Part shown: positions 46,873-57,080 of the stretch, piece after piece | How positions within the stretch are numbered: the first letter of the stretch is position 1 | How the letters are laid out: every line of letters begins with the position of its first letter | DNA from: Lotus japonicus | Lineage: Eukaryota > Streptophyta > Magnoliopsida > Fabales > Fabaceae | Assembly: GCF_012489685.1 (NCBI RefSeq) | Contig: NC_080042.1 | Coordinates: 34,663,158-34,727,157 of the forward strand | DNA length: 64,000 nt | Reading direction: 5' to 3' | The notes under the pieces: generated by a model | Told to the model about the DNA's origin: nothing | What the model saw: only the letters and a program-made list of their open reading frames with translations | The model's database searches: none | Translations under genes and position numbers: made by a program

Positions 46873-48963
46873 ATGTATTCTGGTTTCATGGACAACATTA
46901 AAGAAGGAGGATCACTCCTTAGGCCACCTTTATTGGATGGTACCAACTATGATTATTGGAAGGCCCATATGGTTGCTTTTCTTAAATATATGGACAACAA
47001 AACATGGAAAGCAATTGTCAAAGGTTGGAAACATCCAGTGGTAGTATCTAAAGAAGGAACTTCAACAGAAGAATTGATGCCCGAAGAAGAGTGGTCGAAA
47101 GAATAAGATGTAGAAGCTCTTGGAAACTCCAAAGCCTTGAATGTTATATTCAATGGAGTGGATAAAAATATGTTCCGATTGATCAACACTTGCATTGTGG
47201 CAAAGGATGCTTGGGAGATTCTCAAGACTGCTCATGAGGGGACTTCCAGAGTTAGAATGTCAAGGCTTCAGATTCTAACAACTCAGTTTGATAACTTAAA
47301 GATGAAGGAGGAGGAGACCATTTCTGATTTTCATATGAGACTGCGTGATATGGCAAACTCCTCATTCGCCTTGGGAGAACAAATGTCAGAAGAGAAGCTT
47401 GTGAGAAAGATTCTCAGATCTCTTCCTAAGAGGTTTGACATGAAAGTAACTGCTATTGAAGAAGCTCAAGACATAAGCAGTATCAAGGTGGATGAGCTTA
47501 TTGGATCCTTGATGACTTTTGAAATGACTCAGAATGATAGACCTGAAAAGAGAAATAAAAGCATTGCCCATGTCTCAAGCACAGATTTAGATGATGATAT
47601 GTCTGAGAAGGATACTGGTGAAAGTATTTCAGAAGCTATAGCAGTTCTTGGTAGAAATTTTAACAAAGTTTTGAAGAGAATTAACGAAATGTCAAGGACA
47701 AATGTTCAGGACAAGTCGCCCGACATTACCAGGAATTTTGATTTTCAATGGAGAGGCAAGGATGAAGAGAAATCCAGCAAAGACAGAGGGGTTCAATGTA
47801 TTGAATGTGAAGGGTATGGTCATATCAAAGCAGAATGTCCAACGTTTTTGAAGAAACAAGGAAAAGAGATGATGGTCACTTGGTCTGATGAAGATTTTGA
47901 AGGAGATAAAACTAGAAATCAAGTCTTAGGACTTACTGTGAAATACAATTCTGAGACTGAGTCCAGTGATGGAGAAATTTCAGAAGAAGAACTTGCTGAA
48001 ACATACAAGTTGTTATTCAAGAATTGGCAAGAAGCGTGTGACTACGGTAAGAAGCTGGAGAGAACTGTCAAAGGTCTTGAAAATGAAAAACATAATCTGC
48101 TGGATATCAATAACAATCTTCAAGAGGAAGTATCTGTGCTGAAATCTAAACTTGAAGGTATGATAAAATCTGTACGTATGTTGAATAATGGTACTGATAT
48201 GTTTGATCTGATGTTAGAAACAGGAAAGACAGCCAAGGATATGAAATGTTTGGGATATGGGAGTGACTCTACACTAGAAGAATCCAAAAAGATCACTCGT
48301 AAGTTTGTTCCAGCAGAAAGGAAAACTGAATTCAAGATGTCAAACCAGATGCCACAACATTGTGTCGAACATGTGTATCAACAAATACCATATACTTACC
48401 CACAAGGCAAGAAGGCAAAGAACTTGAGTTGGAGATGCCATCATTGTGGAATATATGGACATATAAGGCCCTACTGTTATAGATTGTATGGATTTCCTCA
48501 TCAACATGATCAACCAAGGACCAATTCACATGTTCAAGCAAGGAAAGAGTGGAAACCTAGAGGGCTTAAAGAGAAAAAGATTGTGAAGGCTCCTAGTCAT
48601 TTTCCCAAAACCAACAAGGATGTTGCTGCTGTACTAAATAAGAAGGAAGGAAAGAAGGAAAATTTGCATACCCAGACAAGATCTCTGAAGTGGAAGAAAG
48701 TTTCTGTTAATGATTCAGAGACAAATGTTGAACCAGATGTGCAGAACATTGTGCCCACTGCTAGAAAACAGATAAGTGGCAAGGGAGTTCTTGTTAATGT
48801 TCCCCCTGCTCCTCTGGATAATGTGTCATTCCATCCTGAAGCAAATGTTCAGAAGTGGAAATCTGTGTGTCAGGAAAAGATTGGTTGTGAGAAAGAGTGT
48901 AGTCAAGAAGCTATGAAGTGCAAGGATATCATGGAATTTCTTGCTGATGTTGGGTTGTCATAA
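46873..48963 (+). pseudogene. Copia gag protein, one internal stop
   Basis: Frame opens at ATG 46873 (MYSGFMDNIKEGGSLLRPPL) and is in frame throughout to 48963, but a TAA at 47104-47106 interrupts after residue 77; a GAA there would fit. Downstream, restart at Met 47137 gives 608 residues. Features: UBN2-type gag domain (ILTTQFDNLKMKEEETISDF), a CCHC knuckle (CIECEGYGHIKAEC) at about 47797, a coiled-coil segment around 48000-48200, and a second knuckle (CHHCGIYGHIRPYC) near 48437. The basic C-terminus ends at a stop with no protease following. It may have supplied gag or been packaged by a partner element. Confidence 0.85.
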
Positions 48964-49508
48964 CTCTATGACTATCTGTTATGTACACTTTGGCTGTCTA
49001 CAATAGTCATCTCTGGTAAGCATTTGTGGATTTAGTCTTAACATGTTTCCTGGTTTCATCTAGCTACCTTTGTCAAATTGTGCTAATAAGGGGGAGTAAT
49101 AGTATTAATAGTATGTGTAGTTTCTGCTGCTGTGTTTTAGAGTAGCATCTTGCTGCTTATAGGGTGTTAAGTGTGTGCTGCTGTGCTGAACTCTGATATG
49201 GTTTTAATACTGCACTGAGTATGGAGTATGGTTCTGAGGTTGTGTTTGTGCATAGCTACTGCAAATAGCTATGTTGAAGTGTGCTACCTTGATATATTCT
49301 GGTTACTCTTCTCTGATGATTCAAGCTGCAAGTATTCTGAAGAGTTTTTATGGTAGTGGATTGTATTAGCTAAAATTTGACAAAGGGGGAGATTGTTGTT
49401 CCTTTGTTATGATTGTCTGCATTTTAGCTAATGTTGTTTGAGTACTGCTGTTTGTGCATGTTTGGCCTTCAGTTCATGTTTTAGCCAAAATTTGCCAAAG
49501 GGGGAGAT
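48964..49508 (+). other. Copia 3' non-coding region with repeated polypurine tracts
   Basis: No coding. Three GGGGGAG runs occur at about 49089, 49385 and 49500; the last (AAAGGGGGAGATTG) abuts the right LTR and is the working polypurine tract. The earlier ones look like duplicated LTR-junction sequence. Confidence 0.65.
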
Positions 49509-50485
49509 TGTAGTTCTTTTTCTTGGCTGCATTTTGCTCAAAACATGATGTGCAACCATATGTTCCAACATCTGGAACAACATGGTGTGTTTACGTATGT
49601 TGGTGGTTCAATCGCTGAAATCAAGTTATTTGTTGGGCTGCTGACTGTAAGGGGATTCAGAAGATTTATCCTATGCTGTGCGTTTTATCTTCTGAAGGCG
49701 TGTTTGTTTTAATCTTGGCTGAAGTAACAAGATTGATAATGTGTGAACCAAGTATATCTCAAAGTTTGAATTTAAACTTACTTGGTTCTGTTATTTTATT
49801 CTGGTAAGATTTGATTCCTTGAAGATTCTTTCCAGAAGTGCTGTTGTGGACTCTATGGCGTTCGGCCCATTGAAGATCCAAGCCTCACGTGAACGTCTAT
49901 ATAAAGGAGTTTATAAACCCTAGCAAAATAGGGATTCTGAGCGTGATATACTGATCTTAGGGTTTATTATTTGAGTCCTGTTGTGAGTATTGTAACAACT
50001 TAGTGATTCCTGTGCTATTGCAAGTACTAAGTTGATATGTTTAGTTGAGTTGTAATCTCATCAAACTTGTTTATTGATAAACATGTCTTGATCGCTGTGG
50101 CAGTGGTCTTTAGGGGTTAGAGAAAGTTTTCTCATAGCTTAGAGGAGAAGGGCTAAGCTAGATTCACTTGTTGTAATAGTGGTAGACATTGAAGAGGCTC
50201 TATACTAAGGGGGAGTACTTAGGTATAGGAGGGACTTTCATGTATGACCTGAGAGCTATTACTAAGATAGTGGATTGACTCCTGGATTGGTATCCTCCAG
50301 ACGTAGGTGTTTTGACACCGAACTGGGTTAACAATTCTCTGTGTTTTTTAGTGATTTATTGTTGCTACTGTGTTGTTTCTACTGTATTAAACGTGTGGCT
50401 TAATTTCTGTACTGTTGTGCAATTGTGGAACCGATTGTCCCAACATCGCGTTCGACATCTGTCCTGTGTGCAAACCAGAATTTCA
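49509..50485 (+). repeat. Right LTR of the Copia element
   Basis: 977 bp, TGTAGTTC...TTTCA, followed by AGACC. It contains the uninterrupted form of the LINE target (GTGAACCAAGTATATCTC near 49743). Confidence 0.93.
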
Positions 50486-50490
50486 AGACC

Positions 50491-50800
50491 CAATGGAAAA
50501 CCGGAAATCCGAAAATTCCTCTTTCGAACGCACTCTTGTAGTGTGTGTCTATCGCACATACCCATGGAGCGACGTAAACGCACCTTGAACATGCGTTAGG
50601 TGTTCAAGGTACGATTAAGTAGTGCCAAAGTTGATGGCCCAGTGTCTGACTATACATAGGAAAGGCACATATACGCACTTAGTTAACTGCGTTAGGCGCG
50701 CAGTTACAAAGTGCGTAATATGCGTCGCTCTTTGAAAAGGCATTACCATCGCACACTGAAAGTGCGTTGGTCACGCAGTCTTAAAGGGCGAGATTATGTA
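50491..50800. promoter_or_regulatory. Left subterminal region of the MULE with CGCACT repeats
   Basis: Many CGCACT, AGTGCG and related GCGTT/CGCA words in both orientations (for example near 50528, 50658, 50701, 50760). The right subterminal region (53975-54170) is similar. Arrays of this kind are known transposase-binding regions in other DNA transposons; here that is an inference. Confidence 0.5.
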
Positions 50801-50982
50801 GAAACTTGACAGAAAGAAACAGAAACTCCAACAGAAACAGAAACTTCAACAGAAACATAAATGTTACATTATAATGTATCATTGATACATTACAACTAAT
50901 ATGAAAATTTGCAAATGGACTACTACAACATCACGAAACTAATCTTCAGCGAGGTTTATGATTCCATCGATCTTATGTATGT

Positions 50983-53913
50983 CTACATTTGCCTTTCGAT
51001 AGAGTTTGTTGAATAGGGCCATGCGATCAGGTATGGTAGCTGCCAACCACGAGCATCAACAGTACAATGATACATCCACTGTGGTTTAACCGTTGGCAAA
51101 GGAAAGTCACTTGAAATAAACGCCTACAAAATGATCAATTATATTGTTAAGCATCTCATCAATTTCATGTAATGTAAGGTAAATTCATACTAAATGTAAT
51201 ATTGATCAGTACATTCACCCAGTGGTTGTTGTTGACAAGGAGTAAACATATAATCTGGTGCTCTGACTGATGTAGCACTGGACCGGTGAGAGGGAAGTAG
51301 GTGGCACCCCCTCGATTCGACAAGGTCACGAACACAATCTGGTACATCGTAGCAACAATGTGGCCCATATCCGGCACGCATAACCACTTCTCCTCCGTTG
51401 CAAACTCATTTGGAGCAAGATGTAAGGCTTGTAGTACTTTTTCGTAATGTATGTTGGTGTCATACATACCATGATAAACACCTTGCCGTAATCTAAGCTC
51501 CTTTATCATGTCTTGTCGAACTTGACGTCAATTTTGTTCTCCCTTACCCATCAAGGAAGCAATGCATCTATATCCACAATTCCCATCATCTTCAACATTC
51601 TGAATGCAATGACATATTCACGGAGGAATTCGGGCACTTCATGGATGTAGTTGGCCGAGTAAACCTTTCCTTTAGGGTGCTGTGGCGGGAGTTTAGCTGA
51701 GTTGCTTGCAATCCTTTTGCTTCTCTTCTTAGGTGTAGATTGCTTCAAAGGAATGCTCTTCCGTTTTGCCGACCGGGTCTTACGCCCCTTGCCTTGTGGA
51801 GCTGATGAGTTGCTAGCTTGCTTTGACCCAGCTATTGCATCAGCATTCTCCCAAGATGAAGGAATGCGTCTGGTAGAACCCTTAGGTTCATTGGGCCGAC
51901 CCCTTGTAGGCAACTTGTTTGGAAGAGGACACATAGAAGTCTGATCCGGGTATGCAATCACCCGAAGCCTCTCTTTGATAGCTTGTCTTCTCATAACATT
52001 AGCTTCTTCAAACATCTTTGCAATGACCTCTAACTCTGTCGCAATGCTCAATCCCAAAACAGGTTGGGATTCATCAGGTGCAGATGTTGATGTAAGCCTC
52101 CTCCAATGTTGGTCAACTTCCGTCAATAGAATAGTGGTCATCCTACCAATCTGACATGAACAAGGCAGGCCGTGTGTCATCCTCATAGTGCAGCCGCATT
52201 TTCCAACGCGCGCTTTCTCCTTTGCGATCAACATGAGCGCATATCTTGAGACTACACCACGCAGGTTGTCGTACAACTTCTCCTTAAATGTGTGCTCTCT
52301 GATGAAGATACTTGCCTGAAAAGTAGCATTAATCCTTGTATGCTGGAGCAGTGTGCACCTATGTATAGCTGCCCAAGCCGCACACATGTCACTCTTGTTA
52401 TCTTTGATGCACGCTTTCAGTTTTGCGTGTGCACCTTCAACCCTGTGCAAAGTTATAACATTAACATTAATACATACTTAATGAATGTAGCATACTTAAT
52501 AAAATATTAGTGTCTAAGAATGTACCTGTTTGTAGTTGTGTTATCCATGTGCATATAATGATCAATCGCATACTTCACAAACTTGTGCTTAAACGGAAAC
52601 CATAATGTAATGCATGAGGTCAGAGTGCTCCCCAACAAGTGAACGTAAGAAGTCCATGCTCGCATTAAACTCCTCCGCTGACTCGGCATACATGACTCTA
52701 TTCCATGCGTCCCCGACATCATCCCACATCTCCTTGTCTTCGATAGTGAGCTTGCACTTTTCCTTCACACACTTAGCAATATGGAATTGGCATAGCAAGT
52801 GAGCTGCTGTAGGGTATGCGGTTGTAACTGCGTTCATCAAAGCAGTGTCTTTGTCAGTAACCATGACTTTAGGCATGCCCTCCTCCCTAAGTAGCAACCC
52901 CCTTAGTTTTTGAAGTGCCCATGTAACTTCAGGTTCACGCTCATTGCACATGTAGCCAAAACCGATGGTGTATGTGAATCCAATTGATGTCATACCAACC
53001 ATCTTTAGCAATGATATCCTATACTTGTTGTTCTTGTACGTGCTATCAAGCAAGACAACAGTAGAAATTGGTTGAACAAGTGGATGGAAACTGGATGGGC
53101 CCAGAATAAGGACCGGATCACCGTGGAACACTCTTCAGTTCTGGACTAGTGCGTGTACTTGTCTTCCTCCAACAACCTCATCAAGTGCTGCATCTCTGAC
53201 AATTGTCCCCTCTTGGCCCTAATGTATGCCATCCGCTCATTGTACACTTGTCTTATGGTAGTCAGATTCTGAGGGTTGACATCCTTCAATGCCAGCAACA
53301 TGTTACCTGGCTTGACTTTATTGTCAACCATTTTACCCACCATATCCTTTTCTTGACTTGTAAGGCGACCAGCATAGGCATGGCCAACCAGAGTCTCGGC
53401 TGGCGCATGGTTGTGGTCTCCACGTACTACAGTCAACCTCTACAAACCATCTTCTGATGTGTATCTCGCCTTGAGCCTGAATGGACAATCACATTTCTTG
53501 GTTCCTGTCCCCTTCCGCATCAGCACAGGCTTGTACGATTTGTACTTGCCGCTCATCTCGCACACCAAAATAACCAACTGTCTGCCTTTACTCCCACGAC
53601 CCTTGCTCCCACAATCATACCTTCTAATAATGATCACAAAGCCTAGTTGCTTTCCTACATTCTTAGCCCAATCCAAAAGCTCATCCCGAGTAGCAAAAAC
53701 CTACAGAATATTAACACATATACACATCACATATAAATTCAACTTATTTGACATAAACTCACTCATTGGTTATGAAAATACTCTGTCTGTGGTAAATTGT
53801 TCTGTGTAGTCCGCTACAATTGGCACATCATGTCGATCTTCTACATTGGCTAATTGTCTTTCTTCCACCCGTTCTTGTGGCATGTCCACTTCATATGACT
53901 TAGGGAGACTCAT
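50983..53913 (-). pseudogene. MULE transposase with FAR1 domain and C-terminal OTU protease, decayed
   Basis: Likely start at ATG 53913 (MSLPKSYEVDMPQ); exon 1 ends at 53782 and exon 2 starts at 53700. In order: FAR1-type DNA-binding region (LGFVIIIRRYDCGSKG ... DCPFRLKARY ... VVRGDHNHAP); MULE DDE domain (VVLLDSTYKNNKYRIS, KVMVTDKDTALMNAV, HLLCQFHIAKCVKEKC); SWIM-like zinc finger (CGCTMRMTHGLPCSC); a basic linker; then an OTU-type cysteine protease with DGNCGYR (51587-51567) holding the catalytic Asp and Cys, and NNNHWV for the His. The C-terminal exon ends at 50983. Lesions: TAG at 53442-53440 and 53148-53146, TGA at 51530-51528, each where Trp (TGG) fits, plus frameshifts near 53080 and 51620. 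Not functional. Confidence 0.82.
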
Positions 53914-53974
53914 TCTGAAATGCAAAACGAAATTCACAAATTGTTTACTATTTCTGTTACAGGCCAGAACTGTA

Positions 53975-54170
53975 TAAATCGCACTTACAAAGCGCGTCAC
54001 AACCGCACTTTATAAGTGCGACAGAGACGCGGGTTAACATTGCGTCGGATAATAATAACAGAAAAGCGCACTCTCAGTAAGCGTCTCTGTCGCACTTTCA
54101 GAGTGCGACATCAACGCACACAAAGAGTACGGTGCTAACACTTATTAAAACACTTATTAAAAGTGCGATA
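53975..54170. promoter_or_regulatory. Right subterminal region of the MULE with CGCACT repeats
   Basis: Dense CGCACT/AGTGCG words in both orientations, some as inverted pairs (CGCACTTTATAAGTGCG; CGCACTTTCAGAGTGCG). It lies directly upstream of the transposase start and could also affect its promoter. Confidence 0.55.
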
Positions 54171-54479
54171 AATCTAGATCGGGGTCGGGATTAGTGCAGT
54201 ACCTTCACAGACGACGACGACAACGAGGGAGGAGAAGTTGGGTGAGGACGACGGCGTTGGTGATGGTGTTGGGTAAAGACGACGACGGCGGTGGCCGACA
54301 ACAATGTGGGTGTGGAAGTTGAGAGTGGGTTTGGCAGTTGAAGAAGAAAGATAATGTGGTGAGAGGGGGTGAAGGGGGGGGGGGGTTGAACAAAGCATTA
54401 GGAAGAAGGTGAGGATGGAGGGAGAGGTATTTTTCAAATTTTCTCTTTTCATTAAGGGTATTTTTGACATTTCCCAGAT

Positions 54480-54532
54480 TTTTGGGGGTCTGAATAGCTA
54501 TGTGGGGGGGGGGGGTCTGAATAACAGTTCCC
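54480..54532. repeat. Right terminal inverted repeat of the MULE
   Basis: Reads GGGGGTCTGAATAGCTATGT, a run of G, then GGTCTGAATAACAGTTCCC; inverse of the left end at 41857-41895. The homopolymer is 12 G here and 7 C on the left. Confidence 0.9.
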
Positions 54533-54739
54533 TTATTTTAGGGTGAGTAAGCGGGCCTAAACTATATCATGGTTCATAGCAGAACATAATGGGATAGCCA
54601 AAAGGAAATATAGGTCACTTAAGAACATGATAATTACTATGTTGTTTGATTATAGTATGTTTTATAATATATGAGTGAAAGAAATTTTGAATTATTGTGA
54701 TACTCTTAGCAGAGTTTTTTGATAAAATTTGTTAAAATT

Positions 54740-55172
54740 CTCTAAGGATTATAGAAATGTTTTCACTCAAACCTGGATTTCTTTGAATAGTGAACACTGG
54801 AATGCAATGCATTACCACTATTTAAAAGATACTATGTATTGGAGTTTAATTTCACTAAATTTCCTTATGTGATAGAAGAACTTTGCGATTAGGTGTATTG
54901 GGTTTCAGATAATAATAAGGTAAACTTCACAAGTGAGTATGTGTTCACTTTAGGTGAAAGGACTATTTTGTAGAAGTCTGTAAAACAAACATGTATAGCA
55001 CGATATACAATGAAATATGAATTTATTTCTCTTGAGTAGCAGTTCAAGAAGCAAAATGACTACGTTTGTTAGCATATATACGAAGTGAAAGAAATCTCGT
55101 TGATCCTCTCGCTAAAGGATTAGCAAAGAAAGGGGTTCTAGACACGTTGAGTGGGATGATGCTTAATCCTTG
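54740..55172 (+). pseudogene. Copia RNase H fossil
   Basis: Plus-strand frames, broken by stops, match the end of Copia pol: EHWNAMHYHYLKDTM near 54788, VYWVSDNNKVNFTSEYVFTL near 54893, KSVKQTCIARYTMKYEFISL near 54978, and NLVDPLAKGLAKKGV near 55100. No LTRs could be paired with it. Confidence 0.75.
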
Positions 55173-55525
55173 AGAAATAAGAAAGTATGGTGGACACCCA
55201 AACTATTTCAAACTAAGCCATATGATTATTCTTGTATATGCATGACTTTTTCATCCCTATGACGCAAAATGCTATTTTTGAAAGAGATATATAGTTATTT
55301 GTGGTGGTGTTATTGAGACGCACTTGATGTATCTATGATAAAGTACTTTTGAGACGCACTATACTTACTTTCAAATAAAATTATTCAATAAATTTTATTC
55401 ACAATTATCATGTGTGAAAGTATATTGTGAGACACACTTAAATTGTTAAATGTGAAAGTGGTTAGTGAGACTCACTTAAATGCTTATGAAACACATTTAA
55501 AATTTATGTGAATAAATATGTGAAT
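55173..55525. other. Spacer with degenerate short repeats
   Basis: GAGACGCACTT / GAGACACACTTA / GAGACTCACTTA occur four times between 55315 and 55480. Possibly the remains of the fossil Copia element's 3' end. No gene. Confidence 0.4.
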
Positions 55526-55919
55526 TGTGACACCCGGGGCCGACGAGGGCAGAGAGTGATCGTCGGTGCAGTGAGGCACGGACAAGGAGCGGCTCCTAAC
55601 AGGCTTCTAGGCGGAGGGACACATGAATGAACCGATCTCACACCCGAATAAGAGGTATTCTGAGACTGTATAAGTATGGGACTCTACTGTTAAAGATGGC
55701 TTAAAAGATTTGATTGGTACTACTCATGACAACAAGATGCATTTTCTTATCGGGAGCTCAACTCATAAAAACTCCATGGTTTTTGTGCTTGCCTAGGAGC
55801 AATATTGGGATGGGTGACCTCCTGGGAAGTTTTCCCGGGAAGTGCGTGAGTGAGGACAAAGCGCACTAAAAAGACTCGTGTTGTTACCGTGAGGTCAGTC
55901 GTCAGAACGGAATGTTACA
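55526..55919 (+). mobile_element. Solo LTR of a Cassandra-like TRIM with 5S rRNA similarity
   Basis: 394 bp, TGTGACACC...GGAATGTTACA, flanked by TGAAT / TGAGT (5 bp, one mismatch). About 55745-55835 resembles the 3' two-thirds of plant 5S rRNA: AACTCC, GTGCTTG, then GGATGGGTGACCTCCTGGGA, which is the 5S box C. Cassandra TRIMs carry 5S sequence in their LTRs, so this is a solo LTR of that kind. The 5S A-box region is poorly conserved, so Pol III activity is doubtful. Confidence 0.75.
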
Positions 55920-56249
55920 TGAGTGAGATGGTAAAAAAACACAATCTATGAAAGACTTGGACAATCTTTCTAAAACTCTCACATGCAACCCAAGGTTATA
56001 AAAATGACTCTAATTTATCGCATAGTCTCTACATTTTAAAGTTAAGGTGTGTATAGTGGGGTTCCAACCAAGTCAAATTATAGTTCAAGAGTAATTCACT
56101 TTTTTTGACAAAAGTTGTTGCCTCACTTCACTACGTGTTAATTCAATACGTTGGACATTAACACTTAATCACAAAAATTAATTTTCCTTGATGAGAAACT
56201 TTTTCCTCACTTACTTTCCATTAGTGGAAATAAAAAAAAAAAACTATCT

Positions 56250-56591
56250 CTCTTCCTTATTAATTGTCCACTTTGAAGAAAAAAATTTGTTCTTATATAT
56301 CTGTCCACTTAGAGTTTTAAGAAAGTACTCACTTCGTTCCTATTTAACTGTCAACTTTGAAGAAATTTTTTTGTTCCTATTTACTGTGCACTTAGCATTT
56401 CAAGAGAGCATTAAATGATGTTTTTACAACAAATGCCCTTATCAGTACAATAAATGAGGAGAGATAACACATACTTTAAAGGGTAAAATAGAAAAATAAT
56501 CCTCACTTTTTCTAAAAATCAACAAAATTAATCACACCCTTAATATGTGTGCCTCCACTCAAAGTGGATAGTTAAATAGGAACGGAGGGAT
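56250..56591. mobile_element. Stowaway-like MITE (56328-56591) with a diverged partial duplicate beside it
   Basis: Left end CTCACTTCGTTCCTATTTAA, right end TTAAATAGGAACGGAGGGAT, flanked by TA. These are Stowaway-type ends (CTCCCTCCGTTCC). The preceding 75 bp (56250-56325) repeat the left part (CTTTGAAGAAAAAAATTTGTTC against CTTTGAAGAAATTTTTTTGTTC) with many changes. Confidence 0.75.
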
Positions 56592-56629
56592 TATTAAATG
56601 ATATTTTTTCAAAAAAGAGTTTAATTTCT

Positions 56630-56784
56630 ATGCACTGACGACGTAAAGTTTTTTTACACAGTCAACCAGTCATATTTCAAGCATGTGAGAAAATATATTT
56701 TTTTATCTAATTTCATTAATCGATATGACACATCCTTACAATCTGATTAGTTGATGGTGTAAAAAAATTACACAGTCAGTGCAT
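56630..56784. mobile_element. MITE (~155 bp) of the family seen in the tandem array
   Basis: Inverted ends ATGCACTGAC...GTCAGTGCAT with inner blocks GTAAAGTTTTTTTACACAGT and, inverted, GTGTAAAAAAATTACACAGT. The same layout (TGCACCGACGG, T-run, ACACCGTCAACCAATCAG) occurs in each unit of the 12.4-14.4 kb array. Target duplication unclear. Confidence 0.75.
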
Positions 56785-57080
56785 CAGCCTTTTTCTCTTA
56801 AAAAAATGTCGTTGCATGAACAATAAATAAAGAAAGATAAAATGTATTTTAAAAGGTGAAATAGGAAAAAAAAAATATTTTCATGAAAATTAACAAAATT
56901 AATTAAACGTGTGTTTCTTCTCGCTCTAGACAGTTATATAAGAATAAAGATAGTAATTAAATGGTTTTCAAATTCCACTTTCAGTTTCATATTGGTCAAT
57001 TTTGACAGGTTTCTCTCTTATACCGGTTTCTCTCTTATTATGTTTTAAACACTACTATCATTACAAGTTAATAGCTTTTA

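Larger units (their letters stand above)
41896..50485 (+). mobile_element. Gag-only Copia-type LTR retrotransposon inserted in the MULE terminal repeat
   Basis: Target duplication AGACC at 41891-41895 and 50486-50490, inside the MULE left terminal repeat. LTRs are 977 bp each once the LINE is removed from the left copy (41896-46823; 49509-50485). They differ by at least eight single bases by eye, so it is older than the two gypsy elements. The internal 2685 bp encode only a gag-like protein; protease, integrase, RT and RNase H are missing. It is thus non-autonomous, of the type called TR-GAG. The gag has the UBN2 form and resembles the SIRE group. Confidence 0.9.
41857..54532 (-). mobile_element. 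Mutator-like element (MULE) with FAR1-MULE-OTU transposase, host of a nested insertion
   Basis: Bounded by the exact 9 bp duplication TTATTTTAG (41848-41856, 54533-54541), the hallmark of Mutator elements. Terminal inverted repeats of about 45 bp: left GGGAATTGTTATTCAGACCC..., right inverse GGGAACTGTTATTCAGACCC.... Without the 8595 bp Copia insertion the element is 4081 bp. A transposase pseudogene on the minus strand fills most of it. Subterminal regions on both sides carry many AGTGCG/CGCACT words. Confidence 0.93.

Noticed and set aside
50312..50599. 95-codon frame running from the right Copia LTR into the MULE
   Set aside because: Chance fusion across an insertion junction.
55740..55860. 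5S rRNA gene
   Set aside because: Only part of 5S is recognisable, the A-box region is diverged, and it lies within an LTR with TG...CA ends and a target duplication.
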